NCBI RefSeq assembly: GCF_019263805.1
Contig: NZ_CP079195.1
Location: forward strand, 375,501 to 439,500
Reading direction: 5' to 3'
DNA from: Polaribacter sp. NJDZ03
GTDB taxonomy: Bacteria; Bacteroidota; Bacteroidia; Flavobacteriales; Flavobacteriaceae
DNA length: 64,000 bases
Shown here: piece by piece, positions 27,701 to 36,098 of the stretch
How the letters are laid out: each line of letters begins with the position of its first letter
Position numbering within the stretch: the first letter of the stretch is position 1
Notes under the pieces: model-generated
What the model was told of the DNA's origin: nothing
Seen by the model: only the letters and a program-made list of their open reading frames with translations
Databases searched by the model: none
Made by a program: the position numbers and the translations under genes

Positions 27701-28059
27701 TAGAAAATTTAGGTCAGAATTCTTTTAAAGTACACAAATTACCAGCTATTTGCCAAACAGCACCTATAAATGATATTTTGGCAAAAGATTTTAATAACGA
27801 TGGTTTTTTAGATGCCTTGCTAGTAGGTAATGATAAAAATACTGAAACTATTTACGGACATTCAGATGCTTTAACGGGTGTCTTTTTAGAAGGAAGTAAA
27901 ACAGGTTTTATTGCTAAGAAATCAAATGAATCTGGGTTTTATGTACCAGAACAATCAAATCATATTGTAGAAATACAGACTATAAATAAAGAGAAATTAA
28001 TTATTGCAACACAGAACAACGAGAAAGCTAAAACGTTTAAAATCAATTTAGAACAATAA
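24706..28059 (+). CDS. FG-GAP/VCBS and ASPIC-UnbV lipoprotein
   Basis: 1117 residues, with a TTG start (MKLKLLISSF...FLGCSS). Signal peptide and lipobox place it in the outer envelope. It contains many FG-GAP/VCBS blade motifs of the form D-F/I-N-x-D-G-x-x-D (DFNNDGLSDVVF, DINADGWDDIYL, DYDSDGDLDVFI), which fold as a calcium-binding beta-propeller. A central ASPIC/UnbV domain (about residues 540-610; GAKVTLWSHNK) is followed by further propeller repeats. Proteins of this kind are common beside SusC/SusD pairs, but their role is unclear; surface binding or ligand capture is a guess. The next gene starts 1 bp after its stop. Confidence 0.85.
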   Translation: MKLKLLISSFILLLFLGCSSKKEKKTFTYINSSESNITFKNTITENDTLNVVNFQYVYNGGGVGIGDFNNDGLSDVVFTGNQVSSKIYLNQKDLKFKDISKAAGFTTNSWVTGVAIVDINADGWDDIYLSVAGINCKNNCNNLLFVNQKLNEKGIPTFKEQAAAYNLNDGNYSQQAVFLDYDSDGDLDVFIAHNGNVKFDKNSPVPKHYMPKNLADYLLRNDKVAGVNHPVFTNVSDTLGITYKGFSLGVNVQDLNNDNLPDIYVSNDFITEDLVYLNNGIDAKTKKHLGFKEANKQFFNHLTYNAMGVDIADINNDELPDVMVVDMLPQSYQRQKSMLGSMNYDKYLISKRNNYTPQFMHNTLQLHNGFVNDSILKSSEIGNYAGISSTDWSWAPILADFDNDGDKDMYITNGYAKDITDLDFINYSNQSTLFGTEESKSKKLSALLAKTPSVSIPNYFYQNNTSLKFTDVSTDWVSKENSLSNGAAYADFDNDGDLDLVVNNLNQEAFLIRNNTIENFPKSNYLKIELKGNKENKDAIGAKVTLWSHNKVQQQYQSKTRGYLSSVESKIHFGLKDSLVDSVQVIWPSKKVSKIYNVKSNSILKVDISSGKNQVIKEEKINNLFIAKQEVFSFKHKENQGHDFVSQHLLMRQFSKLGPCIAAANVDNNIGDELFVGSSKGQASTIWKQNKQGVFEIQQELDSDFEDTNAVFVDVDNDKDLDLYVASGGSEFSKGSKFLQDRIYINDGKGHFTRKENGLPNTLEISSCVKPFDFDKDGDVDFFVGSRMIKGSYPLAPKSQLLLNDNGVFTDTINKDLQSLGMITDAVWADINKDGWFDLVVVGDWMPITVFINKKGKLEKSTSNWLNTLDENIDTSGWWNTIKYGDFDNDGDIDFIVGNQGENGFVNPKKNKPVCIYKQDFDGNGSVDPIMAQYFTDTKRSEDLLPVHTRDDVMKQLVKLKDTYVSYKDFSNTTFNQLLNIKDLEKETLKAAIFSSCYIENLGQNSFKVHKLPAICQTAPINDILAKDFNNDGFLDALLVGNDKNTETIYGHSDALTGVFLEGSKTGFIAKKSNESGFYVPEQSNHIVEIQTINKEKLIIATQNNEKAKTFKINLEQ

Positions 28060-28060
28060 G

Positions 28061-29830
28061 ATGATTAAAGAAAATTATACAATTTCAGAAAAGGACATTA
28101 CAATAGTTGGAGGTTCAGAGAACTTTTCATCAAACTTAAAAGTAGTATCAAACGAAAATAATATTACCATTTTCGATATAAATATAACCGGAGAAAAAGC
28201 AGAGATACCAGCGCCCATTACTATAAAATGGAAAATACCAGCACATAATGTAAAAGGAGTGTGGAAACCAACCACCGATTTTGCAAAGAGAATTCAGGCA
28301 GATTGGGAATTAGACCACATGGAATCTCGTATTTCTATTGATGCGCCAATAATAAATCTTTTTGGTCATGATGATAGCAATCGGTTAACTTTTGCATGTT
28401 CTAACGCCATTAATAAGTTAGAGTTAAATGCAAGATATAGAGAAGAAGATGATTATTTCTATTGCTTTATCAACCTATTTACAGAAACAAATTATGAGGT
28501 AAAAGACTTTAATATTCAATTAAGAATAGATACTAGAAATGTTCATTTTTCAGAAACGCTTAAAGATGTTTCTAAATGGTGGGAATCTTTTGACAACTTA
28601 CAACCAACCTCTGTACCAGAAAGTGCATTAGTGCCTTTGTATTCTACTTGGTATAATTTTCATCAAAATTTAGATGAAGACAAGTTAGAAGAAGAATGTA
28701 AACTTGCTTATGATTTAGGGTATAAAGCCATTATTGTAGATGACGGTTGGCAAACAAAAGATGATAATAGAGGTTATGATTATACAGGAGATTGGGAACC
28801 AGACAGACTAGATAAGACGAAAGAATTTGTAGCTAAAATTCATAAAATAGGAATGAAAGTTGGTTTTTGGTATTCGGTTCCTTTTTGCGGACATAAATCA
28901 AAAGCTTACAAACGTTTTAAGGGGAAATTCTTAACGGAAAACCATAGATGGGCACCCGTTTTTGATCCAAGATATCCAGATGTGAGAGCATATTTAATCA
29001 ATATTTATAAATCTGCTTTAATAGAGTGGGATTTAGATGGTTTTAAACTTGATTTTATTGATGATTTTAAACATTATCCAGAGACAAAAGAGAAGACACC
29101 AGAAATGGATTATCATTCTATAAATGAAGCTGTAGATCGTTTGTTAACGGATGTTATTACAACTTTAAAGGCAATTAAGGCGGATGTTTTTATAGAGTTT
29201 AGACAAAAATACGTAGGTCCTGCAATGCGTAAATATGGTAATATGTTTAGAGCTTTCGATTGTCCTGGAGATGCTACGATGAACAGAATAAGAATTGCAG
29301 ATATTAAAATGTTAGCAGGTAATACGGCTGTACATTCAGATATGATTACTTGGCATAAAGAAGAAACTGTAGAGGTTGCTGCTTTGCAATTGGTAAATAC
29401 GTTGTTTGGTGTACCGCAAATTTCAATTTTATTAAAAGAAGCACCCCAAAGTCATTTAAGAATGATTAAATTCTACACCAATTATTGGAATGAAAATAAG
29501 GTGTTATTTACAGAAGGGAAGTTTACCCCTTTTAACCCTTTGTTAAACTATCCGCAGAAACAAATTATAAATGCTGATAAAATGATTTTGGGTATTTACG
29601 ACAACTACGTTTCAGAAATAAATGAGCAAGTAGAAAACTTAGATATCTTAAATGCAAAATTGAGTGAAACAATTATTCTTAAATCAAAATTTGATTTAGG
29701 AGAATTTACAGCAACAATTTTTAATTGTGAAGGAGAAGTGGTAAAAACAACTGTTTTTAAATTAAATAAAGGAATTTCTAGTTTAGAAGCTCCTGCTTGT
29801 GGATTGATTCAATTAACTAAAAAAATATAA
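28061..29830 (+). CDS. Cytoplasmic clan GH-D glycoside hydrolase (alpha-galactosidase-like)
   Basis: 589 residues and no signal peptide, so cytoplasmic. An N-terminal beta-sandwich (about 1-190) precedes a TIM barrel with the GH27/GH36 marks: D227-D-G-W-Q after strand 2, the likely nucleophile D331 in DLDGFKLDF, and a possible acid/base Asp in FRAFDCPGD (D400 or D404). This clan acts on alpha-galactosides. Position after a Sus pair and before a sodium symporter and glycerol enzymes suggests a galactosylglycerol substrate (floridoside) cleaved to galactose and glycerol. The clan call is firm; the substrate is inference. The gene starts 1 bp after the preceding stop and ends 4 bp before the symporter. 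Confidence 0.82.
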   Translation: MIKENYTISEKDITIVGGSENFSSNLKVVSNENNITIFDINITGEKAEIPAPITIKWKIPAHNVKGVWKPTTDFAKRIQADWELDHMESRISIDAPIINLFGHDDSNRLTFACSNAINKLELNARYREEDDYFYCFINLFTETNYEVKDFNIQLRIDTRNVHFSETLKDVSKWWESFDNLQPTSVPESALVPLYSTWYNFHQNLDEDKLEEECKLAYDLGYKAIIVDDGWQTKDDNRGYDYTGDWEPDRLDKTKEFVAKIHKIGMKVGFWYSVPFCGHKSKAYKRFKGKFLTENHRWAPVFDPRYPDVRAYLINIYKSALIEWDLDGFKLDFIDDFKHYPETKEKTPEMDYHSINEAVDRLLTDVITTLKAIKADVFIEFRQKYVGPAMRKYGNMFRAFDCPGDATMNRIRIADIKMLAGNTAVHSDMITWHKEETVEVAALQLVNTLFGVPQISILLKEAPQSHLRMIKFYTNYWNENKVLFTEGKFTPFNPLLNYPQKQIINADKMILGIYDNYVSEINEQVENLDILNAKLSETIILKSKFDLGEFTATIFNCEGEVVKTTVFKLNKGISSLEAPACGLIQLTKKI

Positions 29831-29834
29831 AAAA

Positions 29835-31490
29835 ATGGATATACTTTCTATTGCTTCGTTTTTAGGTTTTACCTTATTGGTAGCCTTTATTGCTTGGTAT
29901 GCAACTCGTAAAACAGACGAAAAATCTGCAGATGGTTATTATTTAGGCGGTAGAAGTTTAGGGGCAATAACCATTGCAGGCTCCTTATTATTAACCAATC
30001 TTTCGGCAGAACAAATTGTTGGTTTAAACGGACAATCTTTTGCGCAAGGAGTTTTAGTAATGGCGTGGGAAACCTTAGCAGCTATTTCTATGATTGTAAC
30101 AGCCATTTATTTATTACCAAAATACATGCGCTCTGGTATAACAACAATTCCACAATTTGTACAGGAACGTTTTGATGGACAAACAAAATCAATTTTATCA
30201 ATTCTGTTTTTGGTTGCTTTTGGTGTTGTATTGTTACCAACCATTTTATACTCTGGTTCTTTGGCTTTTAGTACCATGTTCGATTTACCAGAAACGTTGG
30301 GGATATCGCAAGCTAGCGTTATTTGGGTTTGTGTTTTATCTATTGGAATTATTGGTTCTATTTATGCCATTTTTGGAGGTTTAAAAGCGGTTGCAGTTTC
30401 CGATTTAGTAAACGCAATTGGGTTGTTAATAGGTGGACTTTTAATTCCTGTTTTTGGTTTAATGCTTATTGGTGATGGAAGTATTTCTGATGGATTTACA
30501 GAATTATGGACTCAGAACCCAGAGAAGTTTAATGCAAAAGGAGAGATTGATTCTTTTATTCCTTTTAGTACCATTTTTACAGGAATGATGATTGCGCAGA
30601 TGTATTATTGGGGAACCAATCAATCTATTTTACAACGTGTTTTTGGCGCTAAAAGTTTAGCAGAAGGACAAAAAGGAATGATTTTAGCAGGTTTTGTAAA
30701 GTTTTTAATTCCAATTATTGTAGTACTTCCAGGTATTATTGCGTGGCATATTTTTGGTAGTGACTTGGCAAATCCAGATCAAGCATATCCTGCTTTGGTT
30801 AAAAAAGTATTGCCAGCAGCATTTTTAGGATTCTTTGCAGCCGTTTTATTTGGAGCCGTTTTAAGTTCATTTAATAGCTTGTTAAATAGTAGTTCTACAT
30901 TATTTGGAGTCGATTTATACCGTCAATACTTTAATAAAAATGCTTCTGAATTAAAAATGGTAAAAGCTGGGAAATTCTTTGGTCTTTTATTAGCAATTAT
31001 TTCTATGAGTATTGCACCCTTTATAGCAAATGCACCAGACGGATTATTCTCTTACATACAGGAATCTTTAGGAAGTTTAAGTGTGCCTATTTTGGCTGTT
31101 GTAGCGGTTGGTATGGCAACTAAAAAAGTACCAGCGTTGGCTGCAAAAATTGTATTAACTATTGGTGTATTAATGTATTTAATAAGTCAGTTTGTATTGA
31201 GTCCTCATTTTATAGATGCCGCTTTATCAGAAGCCGCCATAAATGGTATTACAAATGCAAAAGAGTTAAGTATTATTAAGGCAAAAGCCTATCCTCATTT
31301 CTTGCATATTATGGGAATTCTGTTTGTAATTAATGTTGCGTTTATGCTTATTATGGGAAAATTATACCCTAGTAAAAAAGTGTACACACCAAAAATTACA
31401 AAAGAAATAGATATTACTCCTTGGAAATATGCAAAAGTTATAGGCGTTGCAATTACAATTTTAGTATTAAGTACTTACTTAATTTTTTAG
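29835..31490 (+). CDS. SSS-family sodium/solute symporter
   Basis: A 551-residue inner-membrane protein with about 13-14 hydrophobic segments, of the SLC5/SSS type with the LeuT fold. Family marks are GGRSLGAITIAGSLLLTNLSAEQIVGLNG near the start, IYAIFGGLKAVAVSDL, and the FGAVLSSFNSLLNSSSTLFGVDLYR region with sodium-site residues. SglT-like members take up sugars and glycosides. Placed between the hydrolase and the glycerol kinase fusion, it should bring the intact glycoside or its sugar into the cytoplasm. Confidence 0.93.
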   Translation: MDILSIASFLGFTLLVAFIAWYATRKTDEKSADGYYLGGRSLGAITIAGSLLLTNLSAEQIVGLNGQSFAQGVLVMAWETLAAISMIVTAIYLLPKYMRSGITTIPQFVQERFDGQTKSILSILFLVAFGVVLLPTILYSGSLAFSTMFDLPETLGISQASVIWVCVLSIGIIGSIYAIFGGLKAVAVSDLVNAIGLLIGGLLIPVFGLMLIGDGSISDGFTELWTQNPEKFNAKGEIDSFIPFSTIFTGMMIAQMYYWGTNQSILQRVFGAKSLAEGQKGMILAGFVKFLIPIIVVLPGIIAWHIFGSDLANPDQAYPALVKKVLPAAFLGFFAAVLFGAVLSSFNSLLNSSSTLFGVDLYRQYFNKNASELKMVKAGKFFGLLLAIISMSIAPFIANAPDGLFSYIQESLGSLSVPILAVVAVGMATKKVPALAAKIVLTIGVLMYLISQFVLSPHFIDAALSEAAINGITNAKELSIIKAKAYPHFLHIMGILFVINVAFMLIMGKLYPSKKVYTPKITKEIDITPWKYAKVIGVAITILVLSTYLIF

Positions 31491-31515
31491 AAAATAACAT
31501 AAGATTTTTATAATC

Positions 31516-34500
31516 ATGGAAAAAAAATATATAGTTGCTTTCGATCAAGGAACAACAAGCACCAGAACCATCATTTTTGATCATCAAGGAGAAATAGTAG
31601 CAATTTCTCAGAAAGAATTAAAACAACATTATCCGCAATCTGGTTGGGTAGAGCATAATGCAGAAGATATTTATACCGATCAATTAGAAACTTTTTATAA
31701 AGTATTAGAAGATTCTAAAATTAATCCACAAGAAATTGTTTCAATTGGTATTACAAATCAAAGAGAAACTACGGTTGTCTGGGATCGTAAAACAGGTAAA
31801 CCAATACATAATGCTATTGTTTGGTTAGACAAACGAACATCTGAAATTTGTGAAGATTTAAAGCACAAAGGACTTACAGATTACGTAAAAGAAAATACAG
31901 GTTTGGTTATTGATGCCTATTTTTCTGGAACAAAATTAAAATGGATTTTAGACAATGTTGACGGAGCAAGAGAAAAAGCAAATGCAGGCGAATTGTGTTT
32001 TGGTACCATAGATAGTTGGTTAATTTATAAATTTACCAATGGTGAGAAACATGTAACAGACCATACAAACGCTTCGAGAACGTTAATTTATAATATTAAG
32101 GAATTAAAATGGGATGAAACCCTTCTAAAAGCATTAGACATTCCTAAAAGTGTATTGCCAAGTGTACAACAATCGTCATCAGACTTTGGTTCGGTAACGT
32201 ATAAAGATATTAAAATTCCTATTTACGGAGTTGCAGGAGACCAACAAGCATCGTTGTTTGGACAAGGAGGTTTTAAATCTGGTATCGCTAAAAACACGTA
32301 CGGAACGGGTTGTTTTATGTTGTTAAATATAGGAAAAGAGCAAGTGGTTTCTCATAATGGCTTATTAACTACACTTACCTGTAGTTTAGAAAATGAGCCT
32401 GTAAATTATGCATTAGAAGGAAGCATTTTTGTAGGAGGTGCTTCTATACAATGGTTACGAGATAGCATGCAGCTTATTGAAAAAGCATCCGATACAGAAG
32501 AAATTTGTAAAAGTATTCCGCCTTTAAAAGACATTTATGTGGTTCCTGCTTTCGCAGGATTAGGAGCACCTTATTGGGATGCCAAAGCAAAAGGAAGTAT
32601 TTATGGTATGACGTTAGATACGGGTAGAAAAGAAATTATAAAAGCAACAGTAGAGGCATTAGCATACCAAACAAAAGATGTGATTGATGCGATGATTCAA
32701 GATTCTGGTAAAGAAATGAGAACCTTAAAAGTAGATGGAGGCGCAAGTGACAACAATTACTTAATGCAATTTCAGTCCGATCTTTTAAATGTAGATGTAG
32801 ACAGACCAAAAATGATAGAAGTTACCGCTTTTGGTGCTGCTTTATTGGCGGGTATTAAAGCTGGTTTTTGGGTAAAAGAAAATATTGAAGATTTAAGAAA
32901 AGTAGAAACTGTTTTTAAACCAGAGATGAAACCCAAACTAAGAAATAAAAAGTACAAAGGTTGGTTAAATGCAGTTGATAAAACAAAAACAACCAATACT
33001 AGTAAGGTTAAAAATAAGCCGCTTCGTTTTTCTGTTTTAGATAGAAGTAAACAGCTTAAAAAAATAACCTCTAAAAAGTTCGATATTATTGTAATTGGTG
33101 GAGGTGTAACAGGAGCAGGTATTGCTTTAGATGCATCTTCTAGAGGTTTAAGTGTTTGTGTAATAGAGAAGAATGATTTTGCTTCGGGTACCAGTAATAA
33201 ATCAACAAAACTAATTCACGGAGGGTTAAGGTATTTAAAACAATTAGAAATTGGGTTGGTAAGAGAATCTGGTTCCGAAAGAGCAATTGTACATAAATTA
33301 GCACCTCATTTGGTTTTACCAGAAAAAATGCTGTTACCTTTAATTGAAGGAGGAACTTATGGTAAAATGATGACTTCTATTGGTTTAAAAGTTTATGATA
33401 TGTTGGCCAATGTTGGTGGAGATGATAAACGTAGAATGCTAAACAAAGAAGATACTTTTAAGAAAGAACCTTTGTTAGATGATAGTACCGTTTTAGGAAG
33501 TGGTTTTTATGCAGAATACAGAACAGATGATGCAAGATTAACAATTGAGTTACTTAAAAAAGCATCAGAATTTGGAGCGACTGTTATTAATTATTGTGAA
33601 ATGGAATCGATCATTTATGATAACAATAATAAAATTGAAAGCCTAAATTGTATCGATCATAACACGGGTAAGAAAATAAATTTAACGGCAAGAAATTATG
33701 TATCTGCTGCGGGCCCTTGGGTAGATAAAATTAGAAAGAAAGATAATTCTATCAATCATAAGTACTTACATTTAACCAAAGGTGTACATATTGTTTTTCC
33801 TAATAAAAAATTACCGGTACAACAATCTGTGTATTTTGATGTAGAAGATGGTAGAATGATTTTTGCAATTCCAAGAGGAAGATGTACTTATGTGGGTACT
33901 ACAGATACCAATTATAACGGAGATTTAAATAGAGTAGTAGCAACAAAAGAAGATGTTGACTATTTAATAAAAGCAGCAAATAATACGTTTCCAACCGTAA
34001 ATTTAACCATTGATGATGTAGAATCTAATTGGGCAGGTTTACGACCTTTAATTCATGAAGAGTCGAAAGATCCATCAGAATTATCTAGAAAAGATGAGAT
34101 TTTTGTTTCAGACAGCGGTTTAATTTCTATTGCTGGTGGTAAGTTAACGGGCTATAGAAAAATGGCGCACAGAGTTATTGATGTCATTTTAAAAACGCTT
34201 CCAAAGAAAAGAAAAAAGAGATTAAAAAAAACAGATACAGAACATATTTCTTTGGTAACGCCAACGTTACATTCTTCTTATGAAGTAGAACTTTATCAAG
34301 AAGAAGTAGAAAATGATTTGCTAAAGAAAGGTGTTTCAGATCCGTATCATGCTTGGTATTTAACAACTACTTTTGGTAAAAAGGCAGATTTAATTGTTGC
34401 TAAAATGGATTTCTTTATAAACGGAACTCCATTAGAAAACTTAATTAGAGCAGAACTTTGGTATTGTATAAACTATGAAATGACCAATAGTTTAGCAGAT

Positions 34501-34686
34501 TTCTTTGTACGAAGAACAGGAAGATTGTATTTTAACATACCAAGTATTGCTGTCTATTTTGATATTATTTTAAAAGATTTTATAAAATATTTAGACTGGG
34601 ACGATAAAAGAATCCTTTTAGAGAAAGAGAAAATGGAATTGTTGTTAACGGATGCTACAACCTATTATTCAGAAGAGTTTAAATAA
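31516..34686 (+). CDS. Fused glycerol kinase and glycerol-3-phosphate dehydrogenase
   Basis: 1056 residues in one unbroken frame. Residues 1-496 are a full FGGY glycerol kinase: phosphate loop DQGTTSTR (D10), NQRETTVVW, and catalytic D242 in GVAGDQQASLFG. A short linker of about 25 residues (KTKTTNTSKVKNK) follows. Residues about 505-1056 are a full GlpD-type FAD-dependent glycerol-3-phosphate dehydrogenase: F522-D with IIVIGGGVTGAGIALDA, TKLIHGGLRYLKQ, and ISIAGGKLTGYR. Together they turn glycerol into DHAP, with G3P passed between domains and electrons probably going to quinone. No frameshift or internal stop. No glpF lies beside it, so glycerol is more likely made inside the cell than imported. 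Confidence 0.95.
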   Translation: MEKKYIVAFDQGTTSTRTIIFDHQGEIVAISQKELKQHYPQSGWVEHNAEDIYTDQLETFYKVLEDSKINPQEIVSIGITNQRETTVVWDRKTGKPIHNAIVWLDKRTSEICEDLKHKGLTDYVKENTGLVIDAYFSGTKLKWILDNVDGAREKANAGELCFGTIDSWLIYKFTNGEKHVTDHTNASRTLIYNIKELKWDETLLKALDIPKSVLPSVQQSSSDFGSVTYKDIKIPIYGVAGDQQASLFGQGGFKSGIAKNTYGTGCFMLLNIGKEQVVSHNGLLTTLTCSLENEPVNYALEGSIFVGGASIQWLRDSMQLIEKASDTEEICKSIPPLKDIYVVPAFAGLGAPYWDAKAKGSIYGMTLDTGRKEIIKATVEALAYQTKDVIDAMIQDSGKEMRTLKVDGGASDNNYLMQFQSDLLNVDVDRPKMIEVTAFGAALLAGIKAGFWVKENIEDLRKVETVFKPEMKPKLRNKKYKGWLNAVDKTKTTNTSKVKNKPLRFSVLDRSKQLKKITSKKFDIIVIGGGVTGAGIALDASSRGLSVCVIEKNDFASGTSNKSTKLIHGGLRYLKQLEIGLVRESGSERAIVHKLAPHLVLPEKMLLPLIEGGTYGKMMTSIGLKVYDMLANVGGDDKRRMLNKEDTFKKEPLLDDSTVLGSGFYAEYRTDDARLTIELLKKASEFGATVINYCEMESIIYDNNNKIESLNCIDHNTGKKINLTARNYVSAAGPWVDKIRKKDNSINHKYLHLTKGVHIVFPNKKLPVQQSVYFDVEDGRMIFAIPRGRCTYVGTTDTNYNGDLNRVVATKEDVDYLIKAANNTFPTVNLTIDDVESNWAGLRPLIHEESKDPSELSRKDEIFVSDSGLISIAGGKLTGYRKMAHRVIDVILKTLPKKRKKRLKKTDTEHISLVTPTLHSSYEVELYQEEVENDLLKKGVSDPYHAWYLTTTFGKKADLIVAKMDFFINGTPLENLIRAELWYCINYEMTNSLADFFVRRTGRLYFNIPSIAVYFDIILKDFIKYLDWDDKRILLEKEKMELLLTDATTYYSEEFK

Positions 34687-34693
34687 TTTATTT

Positions 34694-36022
34694 ATGAAAG
34701 GGAAAACATATTTATTAGTACTTATTACACTGCTACTACAAGCGTGTAAAAAGGAAGTGCTGCCAATAACCGTTACTGGCAATAATTATTTTGAGGTTGT
34801 CGATAAAATAACGGAAACAATGATTCATGATATTTTTTCGCCACCTGTTGCCAGCAGAATCTATGTATATCCAAATATTGCTGCTTATGAGGTTATTGCT
34901 CAAAAAGACAGTAATTATGTTTCCCTTTCAACAAAGATAAAATCATTAGCTGCAATTCCAAAACCAGGTAAAAATGTAAATACAAAAGTAGCTGCAATAG
35001 TGGCTTATGTTAATGTAAGTAAAGATCTTATTTTTAAAGATGATATTATTACAAAATACGCAGACAGCTTATTTACAGGTTGGAAGGACTTAAATAAAGA
35101 AGAATTTATAGCTTCAGAAAAATATGGATTGCAAGTAGCAAAGCATATTAAAGAATGGTCTGGTAAAGACAATTATAAAGAGACTAGAACATATCCTAAA
35201 TTTGAGCTTTATTCTGATGATCCATCAAGATGGCAGCCAACTCCACCAGCTTATATGGACGGAATTGAGCCTCATTGGATGAAAATAAGACCAATGTTTT
35301 TAGATTCTGTCTCTCAGTTTAAACCAAAAAGACATCCTACATTTTCTATGGATGAAGGCAGTGCGTTTTATAAAGAAGTACAAGAAGTATATACAGTTAC
35401 TAATAGAATTAGAAAAAACGGAGATACATCCGAAGAAGTAGAAATTGCAAGATTTTGGGATTGTAACCCGTATGTTACAACAAGCAAAGGGCATTTAATG
35501 ATTGCTACAAAAAAGATTACTCCTGGTGCACATTGGATTGGAATTACAAAGATTGCTTGTAAAAAAAGTAATTTTAATTTTGAAGAATCTGTATCTGCAA
35601 ACACAATAACATCAATAGGTATTTTTGATGCTTTTATAAGTTGTTGGGATGAAAAATATAGAAGTAATTTAATAAGACCAGAAACCCTTATAAATAAAAC
35701 AATAGATAAAAATTGGACGCCTTTATTGCAAACGCCTCCGTTTCCAGAATATACAAGTGGTCATTCTGTAGTTTCAGGCGCATCAGCAACTATTTTAACG
35801 GCTATTTTTGGAGAAAATTTTAGTTTTTCAGATGATACAGAATTGCCTTTTGGATTGCCTATTAGAAATTTCAACTCTTTTAATGCTGCTGCAAAAGAAG
35901 CTGCTATTAGTAGGTTGTATGGAGGTATTCATTTTAGAGCAGCTATAGATAATGGAGTAGATCAAGGTATTAATATAGGAAGACATATTTTAAAAGCAAT
36001 CCCCCATAAGCAAAAATATTAA
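34694..36022 (+). CDS. Vanadium-dependent haloperoxidase/PAP2-related lipoprotein
   Basis: 442 residues from the ATG at 34694 (MKGKTYLLVL); an in-frame ATG at 34652 overlaps the previous gene and is rejected. Signal peptide with lipobox LLLQAC. The vanadate/phosphate site of the haloperoxidase-PAP2 superfamily is complete: KYRSNLIRP (K-x6-RP), SGHS, and SRLYGGIHFRAAID (R-x5-H). Such proteins may be haloperoxidases, phosphatases or neither. It is the last gene of the locus and is followed by a strong terminator. Confidence 0.85.
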   Translation: MKGKTYLLVLITLLLQACKKEVLPITVTGNNYFEVVDKITETMIHDIFSPPVASRIYVYPNIAAYEVIAQKDSNYVSLSTKIKSLAAIPKPGKNVNTKVAAIVAYVNVSKDLIFKDDIITKYADSLFTGWKDLNKEEFIASEKYGLQVAKHIKEWSGKDNYKETRTYPKFELYSDDPSRWQPTPPAYMDGIEPHWMKIRPMFLDSVSQFKPKRHPTFSMDEGSAFYKEVQEVYTVTNRIRKNGDTSEEVEIARFWDCNPYVTTSKGHLMIATKKITPGAHWIGITKIACKKSNFNFEESVSANTITSIGIFDAFISCWDEKYRSNLIRPETLINKTIDKNWTPLLQTPPFPEYTSGHSVVSGASATILTAIFGENFSFSDDTELPFGLPIRNFNSFNAAAKEAAISRLYGGIHFRAAIDNGVDQGINIGRHILKAIPHKQKY

Positions 36023-36048
36023 TCCTATTACCTTGGTCATATTTAATA

Positions 36049-36091
36049 CATTCTTATTAAGTTCAAAATATTATTGAACTGAACAAGAATG
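36049..36091 (+). terminator. Terminator of the glycoside locus
   Basis: Two nested inverted repeats, CATTCTT/AAGAATG outside and AGTTCAA/TTGAACT inside, followed by a T run (36093-36099). Ends the plus-strand locus next to the convergent HMA-like gene. Confidence 0.82.
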
Positions 36092-36098
36092 CATTTTT

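Noticed and set aside
31516..34686. Possible frameshifted or wrongly joined glpK and glpD
   Set aside because: The frame is continuous, the linker is polar and plausible, and no stop or second start is needed, so I treat it as a genuine fusion.
34652..34693. Longer N-terminus of the haloperoxidase-like lipoprotein
   Set aside because: The 14 extra residues overlap the preceding gene and break the signal peptide; the ATG at 34694 starts a proper lipoprotein signal.
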